Source: Mesostigma viride
Lineage: Eukaryota; Streptophyta; Mesostigmatophyceae; Mesostigmatales; Mesostigmataceae
Reading direction: 5' to 3'
DNA length: 62,000 bases
NCBI GenBank assembly: GCA_009746045.1
Contig: RPFO01000213.1
Coordinates: forward strand, 11,011,593 to 11,073,592
The translations under genes were made by a program, and so were the position numbers. Below the pieces are notes generated by a model. It worked only from the letters and a program-made list of their open reading frames with translations. It searched no databases and had not been told where the DNA came from. Below, in pieces: positions 40,430 to 50,964 of the stretch. Each line of letters begins with the position of its first letter. Positions within the stretch are counted from its first letter, which is position 1.

Positions 40430-40753
40430 TCAGGCAGCACTATCCCCTAGCTTGACGGCGACCCGCCCATTACCTGTCAAGTAGGTGTCGTCTTCTTTTT
40501 CCCAGCCGCGGAAGGGTTGATTCAATGACGTATGTTGCAAAGGATCGTCGTCTCGCTCTCTATCTAAACTACCTCCGAGTCCATTGTTACGCCGCAAGCC
40601 TCGGCCGCCACCTCTACCTCTACCTGTCCTGATACTACCTAAACTAGTGAGGCCGCTTCTATTTACACCCCTAGCGAAAGACGACCGAGACGAACCAGAT
40701 CTCAATGCATTTACATATGTACTACTGTAATATGCCATAGGCCATTTAATCAA
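40430..40753 (-). CDS. G1 RGG-rich ORF crossing the LTR end and primer-binding site
   Basis: 107 codons starting inside the 5' LTR, reading across the LTR/leader boundary (40585) and the primer-binding site, and ending in the leader. The product is Ser/Arg/Gly-rich: ALRSGSSRSSFARG, then TGRGRGGGRGLRRN, RERDDD and KEDDTYLTGNGRVAVKLG. RGG-type segments usually bind RNA. The same frame is recognisable in G2 (47007-47276) with mostly conservative changes, which suggests it was once translated, although in G2 an upstream stop separates it from the equivalent Met. Because part of it lies in the LTR, the 3' LTR carries a truncated copy (29233-29080). Confidence 0.45.
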   Translation of the reverse strand: MIKWPMAYYSSTYVNALRSGSSRSSFARGVNRSGLTSLGSIRTGRGRGGGRGLRRNNGLGGSLDRERDDDPLQHTSLNQPFRGWEKEDDTYLTGNGRVAVKLGDSAA

Positions 40754-41155
40754 ACCCGTTTACTCCAGGAAAAGAGGAAGGAAACACAACTAAACTGCCG
40801 TGACCCAAGCTAATATGTGTTAATTCATTTAACACACGCCGAGTGACCACACAAGGAGTGGAACGTGCATAAATGGTCACCAACGGTCCAACAGGCTCGG
40901 GCCGACCTGGCCCTCGCCTGCAGAAACACAGAAACACAGCAGGTGCACAGATGCACGCCTGTCCACTACATTCTACAAAAGGATAAGGACCACTAATAAA
41001 GTACGCGGCGCGGCGCCCAAAGGCACCCAGTATACCACAGTACTGTTACGAGGACAATCAGGTCCCAACTAGAACTACACGTAAACCTAGGAACAACGGA
41101 GGCCAAGGACCTAATTTACGTCCGTAACTACAACGAATTGTTACGCGATGTAACA
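40585..41155 (-). repeat. G1 5' LTR
   Basis: 571 bp, the partner of 29080-29655. The primer-binding site TGGACTCGGAGG follows on the minus strand after one base. Confidence 0.95.
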
Positions 41156-41157
41156 AT

Positions 41158-41543
41158 GGATGTAGCTATTATTAAAAAGTTAAGCGCGTGCCTGTGTCAC
41201 GTGGGTGCCAATACAGAGTAAAGGAACCTGCAACCTTATACACAAAACGAGAAGGATCGAGGGACTCAGGGCGCCCTAGCTTCTCTCATGCACTGCATGC
41301 CGCAAGTGGGCAGGCCAAAGAGCGCTCTCTCCACAGCTTGGTGCCGGGGCGCAACACTGGCAGTGGGTGCAATATACAACAATGCAATACCATACGTAGG
41401 CTGACGCATAGCTTATGCATGCTACAAAGGTGAGGTAAGCTCAAGACGTCGGCTAAGGCGCAAGCTGATGGCCATGCACAAGCCGGTGCCAGAGCTAATC
41501 AAAGGTAATATACCACTGTGCGCTAATATCAGGATGTAGCTAT
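41158..41543 (-). mobile_element. Half-LINE relative D, 5'-truncated (3' UTR only)
   Basis: The element, 41170-41531 (362 bp), is flanked by the perfect 12-bp duplication GGATGTAGCTAT (41158-41169, 41532-41543). It matches the 3' UTR of element C (13583-13880) and gives the unoccupied version of the site where copy B inserted. It landed two bases outside the target duplication of G1, after G1 was in place or in the same preferred site. Confidence 0.85.
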
Positions 41544-41847
41544 GTCAAGTAGTTCCTAGTTACAGGGTTGCGGCCGGCACCAGTGACGGCCCGAATCGCT
41601 ATAGAATTAGTCACAGTGACACGGAGGCCTCACCGACTGGGTGGTGGTGGCCTTCATTACTGTCTGCCGCGGTGGTCCTATCTTTACGCGTCATCTGCCT
41701 CCATATTACTGCGGAAAAAAACAGGGGGTTCCCCGGGCGTGAGCCCGCCCTGCATGAGGGCCCCGTCGAGGGTAACACATGGATCCATGCGCCTGGCCTA
41801 TCGCTGAAAGTCCACGGAGGGCGGCCGTCCCCGGCCGGCGCGCTCTG
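41544..41847. other. GC-rich spacer, no gene recognised
   Basis: About 300 bp of GC-rich sequence with short frames only. It does not match other parts of the window and may be old host sequence flanking the hAT-like element E3. Confidence 0.5.
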
Positions 41848-42156
41848 CCTGGGGCCAGAGTGAGATCGTACGTTATACGCCTTATACGGTCACGGTGGAG
41901 TATAATGTATAATACGGTATAATACGGTATAATACGGTATTATACGTTTTCGTACGGACACACTCAGAATACTCTGATTTTACACATTTTAAGACACCCA
42001 CCATCAATCCACATGTTTTTAACACTGTTTTGGACATAATCCAAGGTTGCCCTACCCTCGGCTATACTCTATACGGTGGATATTGTGGACACGATCGATG
42101 TATTGCATGTAATACTGAGAATGTAAACGTGCGCATGCATAATTGTGTGTATGTGT

Positions 42157-42691
42157 ATATATGTGGCTTATTGACGTTTCGGTGGCGCGGCCCTTGGCTC
42201 TTAGCCACGTGGCTGGGGCCTCCCTCACGGCAGGTTACACGGCGGACCGGGCGGAGCGGGCCAAGCTCCTGGCCTACGGCGACGTCGGGCACCATCGTGT
42301 GGTGCCCTTTGTCCTGGAGGAGTTTGGGGCCATGGGGCCCCTGACCTCCGCCTTCTTCAAGGAGTGTTGCCGGCTCCGGGAGGACCGGCTGGACCTGGAG
42401 GGCCAGCGGGCCCCATGGTCGGCGCGGACCTGGACGTCATATTGGCGTCAGCGCTTGTCGGTGGCGCTGACTCGGGCCATGGCGGACATCATGCTCCGCC
42501 GTACGCGGGCTGATTTTGCGGTGCAGCAGGGCTATTAGGTTCCTCCCGTTAGGCGTTTCCATTGGTCTTATCGTACTTCGTAGTATAGAGCTTTGACATG
42601 GCTCTGTATATAGGTTTATAGCTGGGCGTTTGCTTTGGTTTGAGTGATTTCACTCTGCTGTAAGTAATTATATTTTTAATATATGTGGCTT
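42157..42691 (+). mobile_element. 5'-truncated LINE copy 2, nested in E3
   Basis: The insert, 42170-42678, is flanked by the 13-bp duplication ATATATGTGGCTT (42157-42169, 42679-42691). It matches the 3' half of the LINE in half-LINE copy A almost exactly, including the 3' UTR. The truncation point lies within the endonuclease-like motif. The sequence just downstream (42700-42770) is a diverged repeat of the same 3' end, so an older LINE tail may have been the landing site. Confidence 0.88.
42171..42538 (+). pseudogene. C-terminal LINE polyprotein fragment, copy 2
   Basis: From LIDVSVARPLA to the stop, identical in protein sequence to the fragment at 12200-11830, so the two inserts share a recent source. 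Only the last 120 or so residues are present and the start codon of the open frame is flanking sequence. Confidence 0.8.
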
Positions 42692-42888
42692 TATATTGGT
42701 TATGTTTACTTGGGTGCCTTCACTTTGATGCAAGTAATTATATATTTTAATATATATATGTGGCTGTGCATGCACGCAAATATTACAGTAGTATACAATT
42801 AATGCATGTAGTATGTTTGCATGGTGCGATGCTATGTGAATATACTGAGCTGCATGTGACTACAGGTGTGTGACTCGTGGTGTGCATT

Positions 42889-42932
42889 AATTAATTAATT
42901 AACTGAATTAATTAATTAATATTAATTAATCT
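42889..42932. repeat. (ATTA)n / TTAA microsatellite
   Basis: Three blocks of TTAATTAATTAA inside E3. The same repeat forms the 3' tails of half-LINE copies elsewhere, so this may be the tail of an unrecognised non-LTR insert. Confidence 0.7.
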
Positions 42933-44215
42933 CGTGTCCCCGTTGGGGAACCACGGAGGCTAAACAGGTGGCCCCGGATGTGATAAGTAACTCACATATT
43001 CTCACCTTCCATACAACAACCTTGTTTTCCAGCAGGCTGAAGAGCATGACAGGCGTCTATGAGCTCGCCAGCTCCTTGCAACGGTGATGCCGCTCCCAGG
43101 CAGCTAGGGTCCTTGACTACGCAATATAGAATGTCTACCGTGTGAAAACCTCCATACAGGAAGCGTAGCAAAGCCAGATAACTGCCCGATCAATTCTGGG
43201 TAGCTTTAGGAAGCATGGCATACGCAGCGTAAGGAAAACCATTGAAAGCTGCGGAAAATCTGATAGCACAACTGCAACAAGTGGAGAACAAAATAGCAAG
43301 AAAAACCCAGAAACGGCGCAAAAAGTTTCATGCCAGGTTCATTAAGAGCGCAAACAGACTGGGCGGTGACATGCGGCAAATCAACGTACCACGGCCGGCA
43401 TTATTTCCTACCCAGGCGCGCAAGAAAAGCCAGCCAGCCATGGATGGATTAACCGCGGATCGCGCAGGCCTGAACGAAATCATTTTAGAAATGACAGGAA
43501 ATGGCCGCAGATCGAAGATGCTTAGGTTATTTTCATGGTGTCCGTTACTAAACGGCTCTTGCTGCATCAAAATAACCCACGAATGTCGAGTTCTACCGTC
43601 GCAGGCACACATGCTAGATTATTCATCGCGGCCAAATTGACGTTGGATGAGACCCCCGTGCAAATCTGTACCAACAAAGGCAGCGAATTTGCAAATAGTG
43701 CAGATCTTGCTATGAAACATCATAATAGAACATCACTTTTAACCATCGGCTTAATTTTTTCGCCTGTCGCCCGCCGGATTAGCCATATTTTAACGGAACG
43801 CACGTCGCCATGGCCACCTCCGCACGGTGCGCGCACTGTGCACCACAATGTCAAAATAAGATCGCGTCGAATTGTAAAAGTTCAGACGGGTCAGTACTTA
43901 TTAGTAGAGATACGAAATCTGTGGCTTCAAATCGTTGACCTGTCGTTCTGGCATCCTAGCCGCGCAAAACGTAAAAAAAACGCGGAAAACACGGCATTAT
44001 ACGGTATTATACGGTATTATACGTCATTATGCGCTAAAACGTATTACGTATGAAAAATCATACGCTCAAAGCCAGCGTATTACGTATTATACCGTATTAT
44101 ACCGTATTATACGGCGTATGATCTCACACTGCCTGGGGCATGCCATGTGATTACAAAACGCCTGGGTTGTGCGGGCTTCAATCATGATGGTGCCAGCTAG
44201 TCTATCTGATGTATC

Positions 44216-45943
44216 TTAGCTCGTCGTCTGTCCCTGGTCCTCTACGGAGGACTGAGTTGAACTCAGTCCTCTCTCGAGGACCGAGTTTTTGGGTTTCGTA
44301 GAAAATTCGCCCCGGTCAGAATTTTTGACAATAAAAATCTCTCAAAATTTATTCAAATACTACGTGAAAAGATCTTTCTTGGACATATTTTTGGGATTTT
44401 TTTGGATTTGGTATGAGCGGCTAAATGTACGGTCAAAGTACAGGTGGTAAGGGTACTTTTCCACATGAAACGCGAGTTCCGGAAATGCACCACCTAGCCA
44501 TGGCGGCTCGCGCCCATGCATGCAGTTTAGGTTTGCGGACGAGTTAGCTGTCCAAACTCAGGAAATAGATTTCACATGCCCTGAAGATGATAAAAATCAA
44601 TTTTTAGCTCGCGGGGATGCGATTTACCCGGTGTCGGCACTGTTCTTGCTGGAAAAAACTGCGATAAGGCAGGTCGACGGAATTGATGACTGCGCTTGCT
44701 TTCCGGCGCAATTTCAATGGCTGATAGGTTTCTTTCTACATTGTAACATGCATTGTATTAGAATAAATCGAGTGACAGTATAGATTTGATGATTTCGACC
44801 ATTCTGTCACGTCATGGTCTATGTGCCGCAAAGTGCCACTTTTGCGGGCACCGCCTGGGCCAAGGTAACGCCAGCCGTGCCAGGTAAAGCCGGATAATCG
44901 TTGCCTCTTCGTTTCTTGATGTTCGTACATGAGTTTAAGCTTGCGAGGCGTTGTCAGGTTCAAGTCTTGATGCTCTTTCTTGACCGTTGCCTGCCCCTCT
45001 CTAAAACCCCCTTTTCAGATGATGTTAGCAGGCATTTGCCTTACCCCAGTGTAGTTGTGCAGGGTTTTAGGAGCTGTGCAGGTTTAAACTCCTTCATAGA
45101 TGTTAGTTATTCTTTTGCTACGTTCATACTGCATGATTGTGTGGCCAAGGGCTGCGTCAAGGGTGCATTCAAGCTTTTACGGGTGAGTGAAAAGTCTTGG
45201 TGACAAACCACTGCCATCATGTGCCAGCAACTATGTTGGCCACATCATGGCAAGGCAAAACAGTTATAGCCATATCTATTGTTGTTAGAAACAATGGAAA
45301 TATGATTAACCTACCCATTATATTGGTGGTTGACACTTATGACATAACCCTTTGTTGGTAGGTATCCAAGCCCATTCCCTACGTGCATGCATAGGCTCTC
45401 ACTACATGATAAGGTATGATATACCTGAAGTATGATGATGCAAGTGTGTTGTCCTGTAATGCTTGAAGGGAAATGAGTTGATTGGGATGGTTGGTGGCCA
45501 CGGTGGTGTGTAGTATGACCGCACTTACATGCTAGCAAAGTTAGCAAAAGCCCCATTCCTCTCCTGAGGACTGAGAGTTTTTTAATTGTTTCAGGCAGTT
45601 GCAGTGGCCAAATCGAGCCCAGTTTTTGGCCACGTTTCAAGAACTATATTGTTTTCATGCCTATATTTTTTCTTCATGCACCAGGATTTGATTGAATTTT
45701 TCCCACTCGTTCTTTTCCCGAAAAATGCAAAATCGCGAAGGGTGCCCAACGTCGGTGTAATTTTCAGGTGTTCGGGTCAAGTTTTCACATATGCAGTATT
45801 TTTGCCAACAAAATGACATCTAGTACACCCCCGATCCACATCAAAACATTTGGGATGGACCCCCCACCTAGTCGCTACACGCGGTTGAAAGTTGTCAACT
45901 CAGTCCTCCTGTGAGGACTGAGTTGGGACAGACGACGAGTTAG
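44216..45943 (+). mobile_element. 1.72-kb inverted-repeat element E1 (TTAG-flanked)
   Basis: The element, 44220-45939, has ends CTCGTCGTCTGTCCC and GGGACAGACGACGAG, duplication TTAG (44216-44219, 45940-45943). Next to each end is a stem-loop built from ACTCAGTCCTC/GAGGACTGAGT. A near-identical copy (E2, 55881-57602) lies 10 kb away in the opposite orientation. No transposase is present. TTA plus an invariant G cannot be excluded, which would fit PIF/Harbinger-type targeting; the class is open. Confidence 0.88.
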
Positions 45944-46558
45944 TACCTGATTATCTCATTCATATAGTGATTGGGGCCGTGGTGCCCACAACCCTGGATC
46001 GAACTATAGGAACTAGATAGCTACTACTAAGCTAGCATGTCATCCATGATCCATTCCATCCCATGTTCCCCTCCTACTGAGGACTCGATCAGTGCTCACG
46101 TGACACAACGTCACGTGTACATTAATTAATAAATTATTAATTAATCTACCCATGCATGATCTGTGCGGGCCAGGTGCCCGGCTAGGCCCAGGCGCCTGAC
46201 AGTGCCTAAGAATGTGGAAAACTTACAGTAAACCATGCAGCGTACAAATACTCATTGCTAATGATGGGCAAACCAAAGGGAGCCATGCGCAGCCGGCATC
46301 TTGGCGACAGGCCTGTCAAGTCCGTTTTCTCCAGCTCCTGCGTCAGCGTCCATGTCTCGGCGCCCTAAGTCTGTCAGGATTGTCAGGATGACAACCTGGA
46401 ACAAGTAGCGTAACAAGCCTGGGCAGGGCGCGGGGTCGCTCCACTGGGCAGAGACGGTGCTCGTGGAGTTGCCCCCACACCATGGATGCCCATCCGGGTC
46501 GTCATGTCGACCTCTCATACGTCGGGAAGCTGCCAACTGCCGAGCAGCTTGAAGCGGC
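45944..46558. other. Spacer before gypsy G2, with a half-LINE-type tail
   Basis: No gene is recognised. 46094-46144 holds a CACGTGAC-ACAAC-GTCACGTG stem-loop followed by ATTAATTAATAAATTATTAATTAAT, the 3' signature of the half-LINE group in plus orientation. The 150 bp before it may therefore be a short 5'-truncated copy. From 46145 to 46558 the sequence is GC-richer, with short frames in both strands and no family I recognise. Confidence 0.55.
46094..46144 (+). repeat. 3'-terminal stem-loop and ATTA tail of a half-LINE relative
   Basis: An 8-bp perfect stem CACGTGAC / GTCACGTG with a 5-nt loop, then an ATTA-type tail. Equivalent structures in minus orientation end element C (13547-13585) and the relic at 29034-29066. 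Confidence 0.65.
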
Positions 46559-47127
46559 TGTTACGTCGCGTAACAATTCGTTGTAGTTACGGACGTAAAT
46601 TAGGTCTTTTGTCTCGGTCGTTCCTAGGTTTACGTGTAGTTTGTACTGGGACACTGTTGTCCTCGTAACATGCAGTACCGTGGTGCATTGCATGGATGCT
46701 TTTAGGCGTCGCGCGCCGCGTACTTTATTAGTGGTCCTTATCCTTAGGGTAGAATGTAGTGGACCAGCGTGCATCTGTGCATCTGTATAGGCGAGGGCCA
46801 TGTCGGCCCGAGCATGCTGGACCGTTGGTGATCATTTATGCACGTTCTACCCCTCGTGTTGGCACTCGGCGTGTGTTAAATGAATTAACACATATTAGCT
46901 TGGGTCATGGCAGTGTAGTTGTGTTTCCTTCCTCTATTCCTGGAGTAAACGGGTTTGTGTAAATGGCTTATGGCGTATTATAGTAGCTAGCACATACGTA
47001 AATGCATTGAGATCTGGGTCGTCTCGTTCGTCTTTCGCTAGGGGTTTAACTAGAGGTGGCCTTACTAGTTTAGGTAGCGTTAGGCCGGGTAGAGGTAGAG
47101 GTGGCGGTAGAGGTTTAGGACGTAACA
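46559..47127 (+). repeat. G2 5' LTR
   Basis: 569 bp, TGTTACGTCGCGTAACA to GGACGTAACA. It is recognisably the G1 LTR in opposite orientation but more diverged from either G1 LTR than they are from each other. Confidence 0.9.
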
Positions 47128-47276
47128 ATGGACTCGGAGGAACTTTCGTAGGTAGAGAGCGAGACGACGATCCCCTGCCACATACGCCTTTGCATCAACC
47201 CTTCCGCGTCCAGGGAAACGAAGACGACACCTACTTGACAGGTAATGGGCGGGTCGCCTGCAAGCTGGGGGGGTAG
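47007..47276 (+). pseudogene. G2 copy of the RGG-rich LTR-crossing ORF
   Basis: 89 codons, RSGSSRSSFARG, RPGRGRGGGRGLGRN, RERDDDP and EDDTYLTGNGRV, aligned with the G1 frame across the LTR end and primer-binding site. An in-frame stop upstream, near 46977, separates it from the equivalent of the G1 start. Conservation of the acidic and Gly/Arg parts outside the LTR is the reason to list it. Confidence 0.4.
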
Positions 47277-48144
47277 TGCTGCCCGATTCGGGACACGCCC
47301 TGCCTAGAAGATAGACCTGCTCGAAGCGGAAAATCCTTTTATAGATAGCTCCTTTCCCTCGTTTGCATTCGTGCGAAGTGTTGCCTACTGTCGTAGATAG
47401 GTAATTGTTCGGTTCTACGGTAGAGAGACGACTAGCGTCTCGTAGATTACACCTTTCCCTTCGTGCTGCTGTTCATTAGACGGCCGCAGCCGTAGAAAGA
47501 CTGGGTCGCTGATTTTAGGACGAGCGCTGGACATTGCCGCCCTCGTACTTTCGGTGATCCAGATAACCCAGCTAAGTCGCCTCCTACTCCTTCTACTCCT
47601 ATCGTGACTCCACAAGACCAACAAGGTGCGTTACCATGAGCCAGCGACGTTCTTTTACTGCTCCTTCCCATTCTTCTAGCGATAATAGCCTAGCTAAATA
47701 TTACGTAGTGATTACGCCTCAATGGTCCGCCATTTTCCTTTCTTGGTCCGATGCTAGGAAGATAGTTCAGAACCGAGTATATAACGTAATTAGGTATAAG
47801 AAATTTGTGACCCTTGAAGAAGCTCAGCAGTTCCTTATAGACCATAGCGAATCAGCCGGGTTGGCAAATACGTGTGCGGGGTATAATACGCGGACCTAAA
47901 ATACGCGTATTATACGTGGGGGGTGTAAAATACGTGGCGGTAAAATACGCGACAGTTTTTGTGGTCCAATTGTCAGTCACCCAATTAGCACGCTCCTTGA
48001 TGATGGTCATGCAGTTATTGCAACTGAAATTTGGTGTATATGCTTATTTATTAACACCTTCAATTTATGCCCTGGAATCCTATCTGATTATGATTTGTTA
48101 AATGCAGGGGGGAGCAGGCTGCAACGGGAATAGTAAGGAATCAA

Positions 48145-49491
48145 TTAACCCATGGTCCGCCGATGTGGTCAAATTTGACCACAACACACGTAACGTAACT
48201 GTACCGCGTAATTCCGTGACCTGCGACGTAAGTGACGTAACGTAAATATGTCCGGCGGGTCGGGGCAGACCCAACCTCAATGAAAATGCTTAGGTTGGGT
48301 AGGTAATTGCGCCATAGCACAGTAAATACCACCACTTTCTTGCAGGCAGTCACGTGACTTTTGCTAACATTTTTTACCGTTGCGCGCGCGCATAGCAAGA
48401 TATGGCTGTCAGCGCGCCATTTTGTGGCAATTTTGGGTTCCGCGGCTTGAAATGGATCAGATGATGACCCCTGAACGATGATGCATTATTTTGGTACGTC
48501 GAGAATGATCAGATTTATGCTGTTGAGGAAATACGCAGTGGCTATTACCTCTGTCTTGGTAGTCACTGTCAGACGAGACGTCCCGTTTGGTATCGCCGGT
48601 TTCCTTTGGTTCTTGGGAGTTTCCGTCTGCCTGGGCCTCCCGCGTCTTTACGAAAGTCCGCTGCGCCATTTGCTGGGGACGTGGACGCGTTAGACGTCAT
48701 CTTTGCACATATCTTCAACATGGTAATGATGACAGATGCATGGATAGAGCGGCTATGGCCGCCTCTCCCACTAGTAGCTGCATACGTGACGTATGAGCTT
48801 GCCGGCCAGCGGAACACGGCCAGGTCATGATCGAGGCAGGTACGGCAATGCGTTTGCACGTTGTTTGCAGGGAAACTCGTACGTCCCTACATGTCTTTTG
48901 ATGAGTAGGTTAGTGTTATTGCAACAGCTTTCCATGCCTGCTCTAGGAGGGGTATTAGCCATTATGGTGCACAATTTGTGGCACTTCTTTGGGGGATAAC
49001 GTTCAGTGATGGCAAGTTGGCGTCATGTTTGGATTCCAGCAGGTTTGGCACTCTATTGTGGTCATTTATATTGCATAATTGTATAGCATGGCATTTTTCT
49101 CCATTTGGGGTGTTCGTAGTCATGTGTCAATATGAGCATGGTGCCGTGTGTAAAATGCAATTCTGAGTGCACCCCCCCGTTGGGGACCCCTGAACATTCT
49201 AATAAAAATATCCAACCATGATTTTGGTGTTTAGAATCCTCCCCCGGAGAAAAGGGGGGGGTTAACTTTTTCTAACACGAAAAAGTTCGTCTTTTGTCCA
49301 ACTTTGACTGAAGATAACATCCAGGGCACTGAATGGACTCGTGATATTATTGCATATTCTGAAAGCCCTTGAAGTGTAGATATTCCTGGCATCTTGGTTG
49401 AGGGTGTTTGGAGTTGTGGTCTAGGAGTTATGATTTTTTTCATTTTCAGGGGTCAAAAAACCAAAAAAAGTGCTGGCGGACCATGGGTTAA
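48145..49491. mobile_element. Non-autonomous piggyBac-like element P1, nested in hAT2
   Basis: The element, 48149-49487 (1339 bp), has 13-bp perfect terminal repeats CCCATGGTCCGCC and TTAA on both sides (48145-48148, 49488-49491). hAT1 (near 33144) and hAT3 (near 51252) show the uninterrupted GAATCAATTAA site. TTAA targeting plus 13-bp repeats beginning CCC match piggyBac. No frame longer than about 100 codons lies inside. P2 (27400-28737) is an older relative. Confidence 0.88.
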
Positions 49492-49497
49492 TTAATT

Positions 49498-50213
49498 GAT
49501 TGTAAGGAAAGCCATCCACTATATAATGCATGAGTCTGAGGACATAAGACACAACTTCCGAGAAGGAGGGGTGACGTGCCCTCCTTTGTACTGGATCATG
49601 CCGGCCACCATCTGCTTGAAAGAGGCGCTCTCAGCCGCATTGAAGGCAATGCCGTTCTCGATAAAAAATTCGGCAGCCAGCAGCTGGACACCTTTCTCGT
49701 CGACGGGAACCAGCCATTTGGTGATGCTCAGCTGGCCTTTGCTGGGAACCGATCACGACAAGTCTGACAGCCGGCGCAGCCCCTAGTCCCATCTCCGCCA
49801 TCGCGCATGTTCAAATTGTGCTGCTTCTTGGCGTCTGACTTCTGCAACTTGTTGTTAGCAATCCTGAGAAACCTGCTCCGGATATTCGGTGGAATTTTGT
49901 CGCAGGGTAACATCCCTTTCCCTGCGATTCCGGCAAAGTGTGCACGGACTCGGAATACGCTGATTGCCCCCGCCCCGTATGAGAACTTCTTGTTGCAAAA
50001 TGAGCAGAACTTATTCGACACAAACTGCGTTTTGTTACTAACAGCATCTGTGACTGCTTCTTTCTTCTCGAGAACCAAATCCCATTCAGGCCCTTTCTTC
50101 TTCATGGCTGCAAATCGAAAATGGCTGCACACAGTCTGTCGCACAGTCGCACTGGCCTCGTCGTCGCTATATTGCATTACACCGTCACTAGCACAGCTGG
50201 CATTTGCTGGCAC
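49498..50213 (-). pseudogene. hAT transposase N-terminal fragment, hAT2
   Basis: The best preserved of three copies: 161 codons from MPANASCASDGVMQ through the BED-type zinc finger (CSFCNKKFS, RVRAHFAGIAGKGMLPC, KIPPNIRSRF), then a frame change near 49800 into the segment with KQMVAGMIQYKGG. The catalytic domain is absent, as in the sister copies, so the family is defined by one ancestral internal deletion. Confidence 0.8.
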
Positions 50214-50964
50214 ACTGTTATTATGCGTTATGTACCTAGTCCTAGCTGTCTCCTACCGGCCAAACATTTTGCAAGGCTTGCGCTTTATGAAAAGAACTAT
50301 ACGCATCTACTTCTAGTAGTAAAAATCTCAACTGTGCAGTGAGCGCGCCGCGCCCAGAACCTGGGCACCGCGCCAGTGCCCGCTGCCCGCTGGTACCCCC
50401 GAAAAATTCTAAGTCCAAACCGCGTAGTCTGAAGTAAAGTACGCGTATAATACGCGGAGGCCTAAAATATGCTTTATCCCGCATTTTTCGCATCCGTACG
50501 GCGTACAGACCAACCCGGCGAATCAGATTTAGGCCTACATGTACGCTCTATGCCTATGGTCGTCCTCCAGTGGAATCCCTAGTTTTTGCTACCCCAGTCC
50601 TTCTTCTCCCCCTAGACGTGCTGCATCCTCATCTAGTTCAGATACTCCTCTCACTTTAGAGTTTGGTTCCCTATCCATTACTGTGGTTAAAAAGGATTGA
50701 TTTTACTTGTTTTCTTTGCTTAGGACAGTCAAGGTTTTTCCTTTTGCCTTCCTTGTTTCAATTTAGGTTCCTATCCTTTTCTTAAGGCAACTTTCATTGT
50801 TTCTTTCTTTTTAATTAAACATGGATTCAGTGGGTGGAGAGATGTCACCTATACCTACCGGCAATAATACTAATAATACTAATAATACTAATAATAATAA
50901 CAATAATAACAACAATACTCTTGGTAACAGACGGGACTCCTTGGAAACGGTGCACCATCTCTGA

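Larger units (their letters stand above)
29075..41160 (-). mobile_element. Gypsy-type LTR retrotransposon G1 (chromovirus), full length
   Basis: The element, 29080-41155 (12.1 kb), is flanked by the 5-bp duplication ATGGA (29075-29079, 41156-41160). LTRs are 29080-29655 and 40585-41155, TG...CA, nearly identical by eye. Just inside the 5' LTR, TGGACTCGGAGG (minus, 40583-40572) is the likely primer-binding site. A G-rich polypurine tract (minus, 29668-29656) abuts the 3' LTR. Order on the minus strand: RGG ORF, 5' ORF, gag, protease, reverse transcriptase, RNase H, integrase with chromodomain, 3' ORF. A hAT element (32855-34162) splits the integrase. Gag-pol has several frameshifts, yet the LTRs look young. 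Confidence 0.93.
41848..44139. mobile_element. hAT-like non-autonomous element E3
   Basis: The element, 41856-44131 (2276 bp), has ends CAGAGTGAGATCGTACG and, on the other strand, CAGTGTGAGATCATACG, plus a perfect 8-bp duplication CCTGGGGC (41848-41855, 44132-44139). CAG starts and 8-bp duplications are typical of hAT. Both subterminal regions have clustered TATAATACGGTAT units (41900-41950 and 43990-44115). The interior has no transposase frame; it contains a LINE insert (42170-42678), a TTAA-repeat tract and unassigned sequence. Confidence 0.88.
47848..50526. mobile_element. hAT-like element copy 2 (hAT2), holding P1
   Basis: The element, 47856-50518, has ends CCGGGTTGG / CCAACCCGG and a perfect 8-bp duplication CGAATCAG (47848-47855, 50519-50526). 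Without the 1339-bp P1 element and its extra TTAA it is about 1.3 kb, like hAT1. Confidence 0.93.
47636..50700 (+). pseudogene. G2 ORF0 (hybrid-binding domain), split by hAT2
   Basis: MSQRRSFTAPSHSSSDN, KYYVVITPQWSAIFLSWSD, RYKKFVTLEEAQQFLIDHS: the better preserved copy of the 5' ORF, matching the hybrid-binding pattern of RNase H1 N-termini. hAT2 interrupts it after codon 70 (47848-47855 target). The remainder resumes at 50519 and the conserved tail (TPLTLEFGSLSITVVKKD) ends at 50700. A frameshift separates the two parts even with hAT2 removed. Confidence 0.6.
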
